64,000 nt of DNA, from contig JAQISU010000181.1 of the NCBI GenBank assembly GCA_029339505.1, positions 790,001 to 854,000 on the forward strand. Direction: 5' to 3'. The position numbers were made by a program, and so were the translations under genes. The notes below the pieces were generated by a model that was given only the letters and a program-made list of their open reading frames with translations, made no database searches and was not told where the DNA came from. Numbering within the stretch: the stretch's first letter is position 1; each line of letters starts with the position of its first letter. Origin of the DNA: Unio delphinus (taxonomy: Eukaryota; Mollusca; Bivalvia; Unionida; Unionidae). This document shows positions 14,314-43,126 of this stretch, piece by piece.

Positions 14314-14314
<1 letters not shown>
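12331..14314. repeat. Satellite unit 6 (type ab)
   Basis: Very short TA tract (12331-12349), ATGTTCAGTTGC start without TG. Counterpart of unit 21. Confidence 0.88.
13543..13805 (+). mobile_element. SINE copy (unit 6)
   Basis: Longest CAA tail of the set, about eight triplets. The right flank is CCACCCATTCAATGACC. Confidence 0.7.
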
Positions 14315-14353
<39 letters not shown>

Positions 14354-16281
14354 CCAATGTTAAGTTGCTTGCTTTAGTCTTCTAATTCTGTTTGAAATAA
14401 TGTCATTGATTGAAGTTTATTTGCAGTATTTTATAATCTTTTGATGTATATCAATTCGGTGCCTAAATGAATTGTATATTTTCATCACTCACAGACTGAA
14501 GATGACTAATAACCATTCGAATGGAGGGCTTAGTATCATTTTTACTTGTCAGCTGTAAGATTCATTTTTTCATCCATACAGACATATACACATGCACATA
14601 AATATTCATTAATCTTTTGATAAATGCATGGATAGAAGTATTGGCATTCATCCAGACCATTCGTTTTAGTAAAATACTGCCATCCATAACTGGCTGAATG
14701 TTTTAAATGTATATACTTCTGTTCTTATGGATGTTACAGCTGACAAGTAAAGTTGATACTAAGCCCTCCATTCGAACCCCACACCATTTTATATCCTTGT
14801 GTTCTCCTCTATCTCCCTTTCGATGAATCATATCGTATTACTGAATTTTGATATTTCTTCTTTTTCATGACACCTTTCACAAAACAGTTGGTAAGTATTA
14901 GATCTTGATATTGTATTTCTTCTACTAAACAATCATGTTAGACAGAATAAAAGGGTAGAAAGTTTGATTTATGTGCAGTTTTATATCTAAGGAAACCTAA
15001 AGGGAAACATTAATGGAACAGATTCATAAGATTAAAGCATTCGACACTACTTTGATAGAACTATTTCGTTGTTTATTTTTTTTATTGTTTATTCATGTAA
15101 TTTTATTTGAGAGAGGTATTAAAAGATTGAGTGATATCCAACATGACTTTGCTGATATATATCCATTCACTGCCTGATCATATAGTGTATATTTATCAAT
15201 TACATGTTGAATATGACTAATAACCAGAAATTCATATTTTTATACACATGTTCATCCATGCATTCATGATCATATGCACATAAATATTCATAAAACTTTA
15301 GATAAATATATGGATACAAGTATAGTCACATATCTGTGTCATCAAGTTCTTTTTTTTACATGCAAACTATTCTAGTTAGTGAAATATAGGCAATGAAACT
15401 AATTGCATTAAAGGAATATACTTATGTTATTATAGACCATATACCTGATAAGTAAAGTTGATACTATGCTAAACATTGGAGAACCGCATCATAATATATG
15501 ATTGTGTTCCTCTCTATTAACCTTTGAATGGGGAGCCCAGAATGGCTGAGTTATCAAAAGTGCTGTTATGGATCACTGCTCTCTTACCTCTCTCTGCATG
15601 GGTTCAAGTCTCAGAGTCTGCCAATTTGGGTGTGTGAGAAATGTTGCCAGTAGCTTCTTGTTGGTCAGTGTTTCTTTCCAGGGATTTTTCTGGGTTCTTC
15701 CTTGACCATTAATTCTGGCTGCCATGTAAAGCCTATTGTGTGTTGAAAATGGCGTTGAACCCTACAACAACAATAATAAACATTTCAATGACCTGATTCA
15801 TATTGACTTTTGATATTTCTTTTATTTCCATGACATCTTTCATAAAACAGATGGAAAGAATGGACTCTTTATATTATTGTATTATGTTCTCTAAAGAGTC
15901 ATTTAATAGAGGGAAGAAATTAGTACAAAATATTATTTTATGTGCAAAAGAATCCCTTAGGAAACAGAGAGGAAAAATAATAGAAAACATTTCAAATAGA
16001 AAAGTCATAACCTTACTCTTCAATAACTACTCTTAATTCATCGAAAGGAGATGATTACTGTATTATACATATCTTTGATATTAATTTTCCGTTTATTTTA
16101 TTTTCATTTCTGCTTCAGTTTCAGTTTTCATACATTGTTGTTCTTATGCAATATTTAAACATCAGAGTCTTTTCTTTAAATATTGTCATTTTGTGAATAT
16201 GTCCTGATAATATTATCCTTCAAATTCATTAGAATCTCATCAGTATTGAATTATTTATTTTGTCATTACTTCGAAACTGGA

Positions 16282-16284
<3 letters not shown>
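14315..16284. repeat. Satellite unit 7 (type a'b')
   Basis: Short TA tract 14315-14349. The a' and b' halves are as in unit 5, with GGAGAACCGCATC as a private variant shared with unit 22. Confidence 0.88.
15530..15780 (+). mobile_element. SINE copy (unit 7)
   Basis: As in unit 5 but with two bases lost in the CTCTGTTATGG region (AGTGCTGTTATGG), a change shared with the copy at 48297. Confidence 0.7.
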
Positions 16285-21786
<5,502 letters not shown>

Positions 21787-21803
21787 CTCCTTTGAATACG
21801 TTC

Positions 21804-21966
21804 CCCAATCACATTACTTTAGGGATATTAGCCTGCTACCTCGCGAAACCAGCCCTACCAAAGGACGAAAATTCGTCTTTCCTGTCTATGTCATATAGAC
21901 AAAGGGCAATAACTCTTGCCCATTACCTCCCCTTGCCGCCCGTTAGGTGTCGCTTCTTTAGTTTTT
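21804..21966 (+). repeat. DIRS copy 1 left inverted terminal repeat
   Basis: 163 bases, reverse complement of 28519-28681 with a few differences. It contains two internal dyads, GACGAAAATTCGTC and GGGCAATAACTCTTGCCC. The 20 bases outside it (21784-21803) are not matched at the right end but are matched in the internal complementary region. Confidence 0.85.
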
Positions 21967-22199
21967 TGGCTTCGCTGTACGCGAAAACACGTACAATTAG
22001 ACCTCCAATGAATCCAAGCCATCTTAGTGTAAATTCTGACCATCCGAAGTTAAATTTGGAATTACTGTGTTGGATAATCATTCCTCTACAGGTCGTATAC
22101 ATTATTTTACAATATTTTCCAATTTGAGTGACTTTGTCACCTTTTCTAGACTTCGGACCAGGTTGCAACGTGGTCAAAGCACGCTTATGGCGGTACTAG
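21967..22199 (+). other. DIRS copy 1 leader, unique part
   Basis: No convincing gene. The short open frames here on both strands run into the terminal repeat and show no recognisable protein. Confidence 0.6.
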
Positions 22200-22985
22200 C
22201 ATGTAATACATGTAGCACTCAATAATTTCGCTTATTCCGTATGTAACGTTTACGATATTAGCGACTAATAACGTGCTGCATTGATATTGTGTGCTTTATT
22301 TATCTTCTTTGACGTTTCAGTAGACTTCAAAAAAGTCTTTGAACGACCAATTTGCGACTTTAATGGCGAACTTCGTCTTGTAGTCACGAGTTCACGCGAC
22401 ACTAAATCATTTCGCTTCCTCCGTTAGTTACGGTTATGGTAATAGCGATTAATAGCGTGCTGAATTGCTAATTGTGCTTTGTTTATCATCTTTTTCGTTT
22501 CAGTAGACTTCGTCTTGAACGAACCATTGCAACACGCTCACGGCGATAACTAGTGTTGTCATTAAGAGTTAACATGGCACGGAATAATTTGACTACTCCG
22601 TTAATAACGGTTATAGTATTATCGAATTAATAATATGCTGAATTTTTAATTTGTGCTTTGGCGGAATTCATGTTGTAGTCATGAGTTCACGCGACACTAA
22701 ATCATTTCACTTCCTCCGTTAGTTACGGTTATGGTAATAGCGACTTAATAGCGTGCTGAATTGCTAATGGTGCTTTGTTTATCATCTTTTTCGTTTCAGT
22801 AGACTTCGTCTTGAACGAACCATTGCAACACGCTCACGGCGATAACTAGTGTTGTCATTAAGAGTTAACATGGCACGGAATAATTTGACTACTCCGTTAA
22901 TAACGGTTATAGTATTATCGAATTAATAATATGCTGAATTTTTTAATTTGTGCTTTGTTCTCTTCTTTTGTCGTTTCAGTAAGCA
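22200..22985 (+). repeat. DIRS copy 1 leader tandem repeats with acceptor-like motifs
   Basis: About five diverged copies of a repeat of roughly 110-185 bases (core CTCCGTTA..AACGGTTAT, GCTGAATT, GTGCTTTG). A larger near-perfect period of 296 bases joins 22501 and 22797. Four copies end in a pyrimidine-rich stretch plus TTTCAG (about 22320, 22503, 22799 and 22979), which look like 3' splice sites. Whether they are used is unknown. Confidence 0.7.
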
Positions 22986-23249
22986 AAGTCGACAACGAAG
23001 GCATGAATGGAAAAATGGGTGTTGGCAATGTGGAAATGGAGGAAATTATGTTGACATGGTTTAGGCTGCCCAGTGGGTGTAAATTTCACCGCAGATCCGT
23101 ACATGGCTTTCGGGCCTGTAAGTCCGGACGCATGGAGTCTATGCTGGATCAATTGGATCCATTTTAATATGCACTTTCGCCGGCCTTCCAGCTGTCAGTC
23201 CAGCCGACACCGTCAGTTCAGCCGGCACTTCAGCAGGCAAACCGGCATT

Positions 23250-23785
23250 AACCGTCCATCCGGCACCGTCCGTTCAGCCCAAATGGCACCGGACGGCCAG
23301 CCGACCTTCCAGCTTGCATCAACAGGCACCGGCCGTTCAGCCCAAATGGCACCGGCCGGCCAGCCGACCTTCCAGCCTGCGTCGACAGGCACCGGCCGTC
23401 CATACGGTAACGACCGTTCAGCCTAAATGGCACCGGTCGTCCAGCCGACCTTCCAGCCGGCATCAACCGGCACCGGCCGTCCATCCGGCAACGACCGTTC
23501 AGCCCAATTGGCACCGGTCGTCCAGCCGACCTTCCAGCCGGTATCAACCGGCACCGGCCGTCCATCCGGCAACGACCGTTCAGCCCAAATGGCACCGGTC
23601 GTCCAGCCAACCTTCCAGCCGGCATCAACCTGCACCGGCCGTCCATCCGGCAGCGACCGTTCAGCCCAAATGGCACCGGTCGTCCAGCCGGCATCAACCG
23701 GCACCGGCCGTCCATCCGGCAACGACCGTTAAGCCCAAATGGCACCGGTCTTCCAGCCGGCATCAACCTGCACCGGCTGTACATC
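23250..23785 (+). repeat. 81-bp coding minisatellite in DIRS copy 1
   Basis: GC-rich in a strongly AT-rich window. Period 81 bases, seen as CACCGGCCGTCCATCCGG at 23471, 23552 and 23633, then 69 bases to 23702 because of a 12-base deletion. Period and deletion are multiples of three, and in one frame the unit reads as a 27-residue repeat including QPTFQPASTGTGRPSGN. Several frames on both strands are open through it. A shorter block of the same motif lies at about 24380-24600. Confidence 0.85.
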
Positions 23786-24019
23786 GGATTTACGGAGATT
23801 ATAGTGATGTACCCGTCAGTCAATCTACACTACTGGTTACATATCACTACCATGAGAGAAATGTTATAGATGAATCTCCCTCCAATCAGACCATTCGAGA
23901 GGCAGGTGCCGGTCATAGCCGGACCTTCGCCGACATTCCGGCCGACCATATACCAGACAAATTAGTCGGTATTGCCGGTGTACACCTCCCGTCATGTCAA
24001 ATACGTGACGGTGTGATTT

Positions 24020-25016
24020 TAAAACAAGGGAGAATTAGTGACATTATCAGAGGTGACGGAATTGAGTTATCTATGCCACTTGGTATGCGCTACCCAGATA
24101 TGACAGCTTTACCAGAACAGGTCTTTCAGGCCGACCATCCGCCAGTTCAATCAGCCGGCAGTGCCGGCCGTCCATATGTTCACGGCTTCTCCACAAGGGA
24201 GATTTAGTGAAAGTGTCAATTATGACAGAATTGCGTCATCTAAGTCACCTTGTATGCTGTACAGATATGCAAGCTGTACCAGAACCAACATTCCCTCTGA
24301 GCGAATGGTAGATGGGCGCGCAGTGCTGGATGCACTACATAAGCATTATGTAATTGTTATTACCTTACAGTCGGCACCATCCGGCACCGGGCGTCCATCC
24401 GGCAATGACCGTTCAGCCCATATGGCACCGGTCATCCAGCAGACCTTCCAGCCGGCACTAACCGGCACCGGGCGATCCGGCAATGACCGTTCAGCCCATA
24501 TGGCACCGGTCGTCCAGCCAAGCTTTCAGCCGACACTTGCCGGCACTGACCGTTCATCCGGCTCCGGCCGTCCAGCCCAACAGGCACCGGTCGTCCAACC
24601 GTATGGAGATTTTAGTCTTATACTAGTCCATCCGACTATACCGCTGTACCAGCACGGGGACTTTTATCATACCGCAATCCGCACAAATCGGATTGACGAA
24701 GATTCTAATGATGTTTCCGTCTGTCAATCCGTACTACCGGTTACATATCACTACCATGACACAGATAGTTGGCGAGGAATCTCTCGATCCAACCCGACCA
24801 TTCGAGCGGTCGGTGCCGGTCATAGCCGGCCCGTCGCAGTCATTCAGGCCAAACATATGCCAATCAATTCATTCGGCATTGCCGGCCGTCCATAGGCTAA
24901 GAGCTCATCCACAAGGGAGAGTGAATGCCTTTATCAGAGATGATGGAATCGAGTCATCTATGCCACCTGGTATGCATTACCCCGATATGGATGCTTTACC
25001 AGAGCAAGATTATGTA
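24020..25016 (+). repeat. Three diverged internal copies in DIRS gag region, copy 1
   Basis: A segment of about 100 bases (core CAAGGGAGA..TTAGTGA, GAATTGAGTTATCTATGCC) occurs at 24023, 24184 and 24911. The first and last are part of a larger duplication including CAGTCAATCTACACTACTGG (23817) and its counterpart near 24722. This suggests the gag N-terminal region grew by segment duplication. Confidence 0.7.
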
Positions 25017-25793
25017 CATAGTGAGTGCGATGAGTCGCAGGCAAATCAGCGGTATGCAGATCCAACTATGGAACGGACTGAGTTCAGCTTCAAAGCCGCA
25101 GTGGAGGAAATTTATAGGGTGTTGGCCCCTTCAGAATGCCCTCCACCTCCTGCTGCCATTACCGACTATAAGGTTAGAGCGTCGGTCGATCTGGATGAGG
25201 GGGAAGAGACTCTATCCTTCCGCCTCCTTCCCCAGTCGACAAAATTAAGGAAATTAATGACCGTCTGTCGACACGTATAGGGGATCCAGGAATTGCTAAG
25301 GTTTTTCTTTTCTGAAAGCCAAATACCAGCGTCGTTTTCAGGTCGATGGTACAAAACTCACTCCGGTGCGTTCAGTACTGAGGTCCCGGCTCTGGATAAA
25401 AATATGGCAGCAGTCCATATGTCTGCTCCATTGTCTTATAAAGTGGACTAAACGGTGTTCAATGCCAAGTCCAAGCTGGTTCGAAATGTAGTCGCTACGT
25501 CTTCACTGTTAGATCTAGCCTCCCTAGCCATTTTCAGGATCGCTGATAAATCTGGCAATGAACATGCTTGGGATTCGACGGCCCGGTTAGCTAGGGTTCT
25601 TAACAGGGCAGCTCACCATTCCATGGCCAATGCGCTGACTGCTTCTGCCAACCTAGACCTGATACGTCGTGACGCATGTCTGAAGGGCACGTCGCTTAAA
25701 CCCCATCATATACTGGCTAGATATGACCGACGCACATTTCACGTCCCTATCCCACGAGTTGCGGACATTCTCCGTTGTGCTTGTCGGGACTAG
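24693..25793 (+). pseudogene. DIRS gag-like protein remnant, copy 1
   Basis: Likely remnant of the structural (gag-like) ORF1. One frame to 25280 contains EEIYRVLAPSECPPPP. A frame change follows, and from about 25335 a second frame reads GRWYKTHSGAFSTEVPALDK, then MSAPLSYKVD, a TAA at 25449, then SSLLDLASLAIF and NRAAHHSMANALTAS up to TAG 25791. The helical, alanine-rich C-terminal part is typical of DIRS ORF1 proteins. At least one frameshift and one internal stop, both shared with copy 2. No zinc knuckle is seen. Confidence 0.65.
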
Positions 25794-26010
25794 GCTTATC
25801 AGTTCCATGTCATACCTTTTGGCCTAAATTTAAGCCTTTGGGCTAGTACCAAGGTTATGGATTACGTCGTCACCCTGTTCCGCTCGACTTCATCTATTGC
25901 GTCGGCAGTATATTTGGACGACATCCTCCAGTAACATCTGTCAAGTTCTACTCTGCTCAAAGGCAGAAACGATCTTATATCACTTTACGTCATATAGGCT
26001 TTCTCGTGAA
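25794..26010 (+). pseudogene. DIRS reverse transcriptase remnant, copy 1
   Basis: Directly after the gag stop and in the same frame comes YQFHVIPFGLNLSLWAS, then a STKVMDY segment and VYLDDIL, with the polymerase YLDD box at 25911-25922. These match the middle of the palm domain (PFGL..AP..FTK and YxDD). The fingers and the first catalytic Asp motif (LDLKDAY type) should come before YQF, but gag sequence lies there instead, so several hundred bases are deleted. A TAA follows the YLDD box at 25932. A GFLVNW..SDLCP segment in another frame near 25998 is the next palm element. Confidence 0.8.
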
Positions 26011-26331
26011 CTGGATAAAGTCTGATCTCTGTCCAATCCGGATTTTGGTCCATCTGGGTGTGGAGTTTCTCCCGATCTGAATCTGGTAAGGCTTCTTCGA
26101 GTTTGCGATCATCCAGATAATTGCACTCGTAGAGTCCGTTTCCGACAGGATGCGCATTTTAGCGAGAGAGTTGCAGATCCTCGGATTATTCAATGCGGCA
26201 GCAGACTTGATCCCTCTCAGCCGTCCTTTTAGGCGCCCTTTACAAAGGACTTTGCTAGCGTAATTGCGCCATTTTCAAGTCCCTTCGATCCCAGAAAACA
26301 GTCATGCTCACGCCAGAGATACGATCATTCT

Positions 26332-27040
26332 TGAGTCAATTGCACAACCCCTGTAGGCTGTCCACAGGGATTACTCTGGAGATACCCCAAGGGGATAACG
26401 GTATGTTCCGCCACTAATACCTACGGTTGGGGTGCCCACCTGTTGCCGGACTTAGATACTGTCAACGGCACGTGGGTGCCAGGGGCGAGCCCTTTCCACA
26501 TCAACCTTTCAGAAATAACGGCTGTCATCAATGCCTTTCATTTCTGGCAGGATCAACTCTTATTACAAACTGCCCTCATTATGTCAGACAACATTGTGGT
26601 GGTGCCTTGCCTCAAAACAAGGGGACACCAATCACCAGACCTGTGCAATCTGAACTGGCAGTTTCTACATTGGTTCGACAATCTCCACCTCAATGTTCAA
26701 TTCAGACACACAGAATGGTCACTCCATCAATCGGACTTTCTTCCAATCGACACACTTTGGAGACGTCCGATGATTGATCTTTTGCAACAAGGTGGAATAG
26801 CAAATTCTCCACCTTTCATCTCACAGGTTCCAGACCCAGAAGCTTGGGTCGTGGATGCTCGATCAATCACCTGGGAAGGGTTGTGGTCATTCTCCTACCC
26901 TCCCACGGTCTTGGTACTGGAATTAATCCAGAAGTTAAGGGGTCAGAATTGTCAGATGGTTCTGATTACCCTTCTCAGATGGAACAACTACTGGGTCTCC
27001 GATCTACTCAATCTAGGCGATAGATCTACCCAGGAAGATT
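26332..27040 (+). pseudogene. DIRS RNase H and linker region remnant, copy 1
   Basis: The longest open stretch of the element. NTYGWGAHL at 26416-26442 is the first RNase H strand, but the usual catalytic Asp before it reads Asn. NLSEITAVINAFHFW keeps the Glu and IMSDNIVVV the second Asp. TRGHQSPDL and FRHTEWSLHQSDFL follow. The next segment, SQVPDPEAWVVDARSITW with SFSYPP, is the conserved DIRS region between RNase H and recombinase, sometimes described as methyltransferase-like. An in-frame TGA precedes it at 26333. RNase H is probably inactive because of the Asp-to-Asn change. Confidence 0.75.
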
Positions 27041-27159
27041 ACAGTCAGCACAAGTATTCACAAGCAACCGCGGCCAGGGGTGTTCCACCCCTGTCCGGAC
27101 CGTCTTTTTGTTCAAGCTTGGCTCTTGTCCAGACAGCCTTGCAAGACAAACAATTTAAA

Positions 27160-27436
27160 TCTTTGATTGCGGAGAGAATCTCGAGAGCAAGAAGGCCCTC
27201 TACTCTGAAGGTTTACGAGGGCAAGTGGCATGTTTTCAGAGACTGGTACCATATCATTCACATTGTTCCTCTGAGTGTCACAATCCCTCAACTGGCCAAC
27301 TTTGTTCTGGCTTTTTAAGGAGAAACATCTGGCTCCAGTTATTCTCAAATGTTACCGCTCCATGATATCAGACACATTCCGCCATTCTGGTACATGTGCT
27401 ATCAGCCATGACAAAGATTTGTCAGATCTTTTAGAC

Positions 27437-27467
<31 letters not shown>

Positions 27468-27990
27468 TTCAATCGACTTATATCCCTCACCCTGCTTCCA
27501 AATGGAATCTGTCCTGGGTTTTAACATGACTCAATTCAGACAGTATTGAGTCTTTAACCCACGATTAGTTAAAGCTACTATCATACAAATTGGGTTTCTT
27601 GATAGCCTTAGCTTCAGCATGCAGGGTGAGCGAGTTACATGTCCTTTCTAGTGACCCGAACTCTCTTCCGTTCCGATCAGAGGGTTTGATGGTCCTCTTG
27701 ACGCAGCCAGGCTTCGTAGTCCAAAATAGATTACCATACATTGGCGATCAACGAGTCGTCATTAGCTCGCTTTCTTTATAGATAAGTCAGGATCAACAGC
27801 CATGTAAGATCCTGTTTGGGCACTCTAGCACCATTTCAATGCATAGAGGTGAGTCAGGTCACATACAAGCACCTCTTTTTCTGGTGATAGCTGGGATATG
27901 AGACATCACCATTCAAGCCCTTGCTTCATGGCTGTAGTGGGTTATACGCTCGGCGTACTCTGAGAATTCGCAAATCAGTCACCTTATAGA
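27160..27990 (+). pseudogene. DIRS tyrosine recombinase remnant, copy 1
   Basis: The N-terminal core-binding part reads RARRPSTLKVYEGKWHVFRD. A TAA at 27316-27318 and a frame change follow, then KEKHLAPVILKCYRSMIS and HSGTCAISHDKDLSDLL in the new frame. A 27-base A run interrupts the gene. The catalytic half resumes with FLIALASACRVSELHVLS at about 27593, which holds the first catalytic Arg. HVLSSDPNSLPF and a PGFVVQNRLP strand follow. I cannot find an intact HxxR or a clear catalytic Tyr downstream. The enzyme would integrate circular DIRS DNA by site-specific recombination, but this copy is dead. Confidence 0.75.
27441..27467 (+). repeat. A27 tract within recombinase remnant, copy 1
   Basis: 27 A residues follow the GACATTT motif. 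Copy 2 has 25. No truncated retrosequence precedes it, so expansion of a short A run in the gene is the simplest view. Confidence 0.8.
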
Positions 27991-28164
27991 AGCTGTTGGC
28001 TGACATGCAGAGTCAACCTTCTACAGTTTTATCTTCAAGTTTGTACTCGCAGAGGCAAACATTGATTCTAGTAGGTCCGGTGTTGGGCAGCCCAGACGCC
28101 CACCAGACTCATGTACAACAATCAGCACAGCCTATTAGCTTCGCTGGATTCGCCAGATAAATTT

Positions 28165-28231
28165 TCGTAGGTAAGAAGATTTCAATATCTATCTTCTTAA
28201 CCGTATAAAAGGGTCACATATCACGTGACCC
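28165..28231 (+). promoter_or_regulatory. TATA box between two dyads near DIRS right end, copy 1
   Basis: GGTAAGAAGAT (28170) pairs with ATCTTCTTAACC (28191) as an 11-base stem. TATAAAAG follows at 28204-28211. GGGTCACATATCACGTGACCC (28211-28231) is an interrupted palindrome containing an E-box CACGTG. The set looks like a compact promoter facing right, toward the terminal repeat. This is inference only. Confidence 0.4.
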
Positions 28232-28364
28232 TGGGCTGTGTTGCTGATTGAAAATTAGGAGACCGGGTTATCATTCACATGGGGAATCCAACCATCATTC
28301 CCTAGAGGATACCCGTGTGGAGGTCGGATGCTCCGCATTCCCTCCTCCTATTACTTATTCTCCT

Positions 28365-28456
28365 AAAGTAATGTGATTGGGGAACGTATTCAAAGGACAA
28401 AGCAAATTTTGTAGTAAATTATGTTTCTCCGAGAATACTTACCCAATCACATTACT
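28365..28456 (+). repeat. DIRS internal complementary region, copy 1
   Basis: 28365-28401 is the reverse complement of the element's left outer end (21784-21822). 28402-28456 is the reverse complement of its right outer end. The two halves abut, as if the two element ends had been joined. This is the hallmark used by DIRS to rebuild its ends through a circular intermediate. Copy 1 differs from copy 2 by GGACAAAGC against GGAGAAAGC. Confidence 0.85.
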
Positions 28457-28518
28457 AAGAAACCCTCCCAACCACCCCGCCATGCGAGCATCCTCGTGTT
28501 TTATATATCGCTCAGCTT

Positions 28519-28681
28519 AAAAACTAAAGAAGCGACACCTAACGGGCGGCAAGGGGAGGTAATGGGCAAGAGTTATTGCCCTTTGTCTATATGACATAGA
28601 CAGGAAAGACGAATTTTCGTCTTTTGGTAGGGCTGGATTCGCGAGGTAGCAGGCTAATATCCCTAAAGTAATGTGATTGGG
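28519..28681 (-). repeat. DIRS copy 1 right inverted terminal repeat
   Basis: 163-base partner of the left repeat. It has one extra T in TCGTCTTTTGG relative to the left copy. Outside it, 28682-28723 is matched only by the internal complementary region. Confidence 0.85.
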
Positions 28682-28722
28682 TAAGTATAATTTACTACAA
28701 ACATAATTTACTACAAAATTTG

Positions 28723-31416
<2,694 letters not shown>

Positions 31417-31451
<35 letters not shown>

Positions 31452-33413
31452 AATATATATATTTGTGTGTGTGTGTGTTCAGTTGCTTGCTTTAGTCTTT
31501 TGATTCTTTTTTTAAATTATGTCATTGATTCAAGTTTTTCCGTCTGCATTTTATGATCTTTTGATGCATATCAATTCTGTGTCTAAATGAATTGTATATT
31601 TTCATCACTCATAGACTGAAGCTGACTAAGAACCATTCGAATGGAGGACTTATTATCAACTTTACTTGTCAGCTGTAGGATTCATTTTTTCATCCATTCA
31701 GACATATACGCATGCACATAAAGATTCATTAATCTTTAGATAAATACATGTATAGAAGTATTGGCATGCATGCAGACTATTCTTTTTAGTAAAATATAGC
31801 CATCCATAACTGGCTAAATGCTTTAAATGTATATATACTTCTATAATAATGAATGTTACAGCTGACAAGTAAAGTTGATACTAAGCCCTCCATTCGATCC
31901 CTGCATCATATTATACCCTTGTGTTCTCCTCTATTACCCTTTCAATGTGTCGTATCGTATTCCTGATTTTTGATATTTCTTCTTTTTCATGACACCCTTC
32001 GCAAAACAGAGAGTAATTGTATTACTTCTACTAAACAATCATCTAAGACAGCACAAAAGAGTAGAAAGTTTGATTTTATGTGGAGAATTATTCCTAAGGA
32101 AATCGGAAAGGAAAAATTAATGGAACAGATTCATAAGATTAAAGCATTCTACACGACTTTGATTTAACTATTTCATTGTTTATTTTATTTTCCTATTTTG
32201 TTCATCTAATTTTGTTTGAGGTAATTTAAAAGACTGAGTGCTATCCAGCAGTTTATTATGACTTTGCTGATATATATATATCCATTCAGTGCCTGATAAT
32301 ATAGTGTATTTTTATCAATTACATGCTGAATATGACTAATATGCAGAAAATTCATATTTACATGCACATGTTCATCCATGCATCCATGAAAATATGCACA
32401 TAAATATTCATTCATCTTTAGATAAATATATGTATGCAAATATAGTCGCATCATATCTGTGTCATCAAGTTCTTTGTTTTACATGCAGACTATTCTAGTT
32501 AGTGAAATATAGCCATAGAAACTGATTGCATTAAATTAATATACTTCAGTTATTATAGACCATATACCTGATACGTAAGGTTGATACTATGCTAAACATT
32601 GGAGCCTCCCAGCATACTATATCATTGTGTTCCTCTCTATTCCTCTTTGAATGGGGAGCCCAGAGGGACTGAGTTGTCAAAAGCGCTCTGTTATGGATCA
32701 CTGCCATCTCAACTCTGTCTTCATTAGTTCAAGTCTCAGAGTCTGCCAATTTGGGTGTGTGATAAACGTTGCCAGTGGCTTCTTGTTGGTCAGTGTTTCT
32801 ATCCAAGGATTTTTCTCGGTTCTTCCTCCGCCATTAATAATGACTGCCATATAAAGCCTGTTGTGTGCTGAAAAATGGTGTTGAAACTTACAACAACAAC
32901 AACAGCAAACCATTCAATGACCTGTATGATATTGACTTTTGAGATTTCTTTTCTTTCCATGACATCTTTCACAAATCAAATATAAAGAATGGACTCTTTA
33001 TATGATTGTATTATGTTCTCTAAAGAGTCATTTAATTGACGGTAGAAATTAATACAAAATCTTATTTTATGTGCAAAAATATCCCTTAGGACACAGAGAG
33101 CAAAAATAAAAGGAAACATTACAAATGGAAAACAGTCATAACCTTTCTCTTCAATAACGTCTCTTAATTCATTGTATAGAGATGATTAATGTATTATACA
33201 TATCTTTGATAATAATATTGCGTTGATTTTATTTTCATTTCTCTGGCAATATCTGGTTCATACATTGTTGTTCTAATGCAACAATTTCACATCAGTGTCT
33301 TTTCTTTAAGTATTTTCATTTTGTGAATATGTCCTGATAACATTACCCTCCAAATCCATTGGAATCTCATCAGTATTGAATTATTTATTTTGTCATTACT
33401 CCGAGTCTGGACC
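31417..33413. repeat. Satellite unit 14 (type ab)
   Basis: TA tract 31417-31448 interrupted by GCAAA, then TG to about 31479. Full a and b halves with a SINE. Counterpart of unit 27, and its b half also matches unit 2. Confidence 0.87.
32653..32908 (+). mobile_element. SINE copy (unit 14)
   Basis: Variants GTGATAAACGTTGCCAGTGG and TTAATAATGACTGCC. The tail has four CAA units then CAGCAA. Confidence 0.7.

Positions 33414-43063
<9,650 letters not shown>

Positions 43064-43126
<63 letters not shown>

Noticed and set aside
22931..23167. A 78-codon frame with a hydrophobic, signal-peptide-like N-terminus
   Set aside because: It lies across the DIRS leader repeats and a TTTCAG acceptor-like site. 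The hydrophobic start is translated pyrimidine tract.
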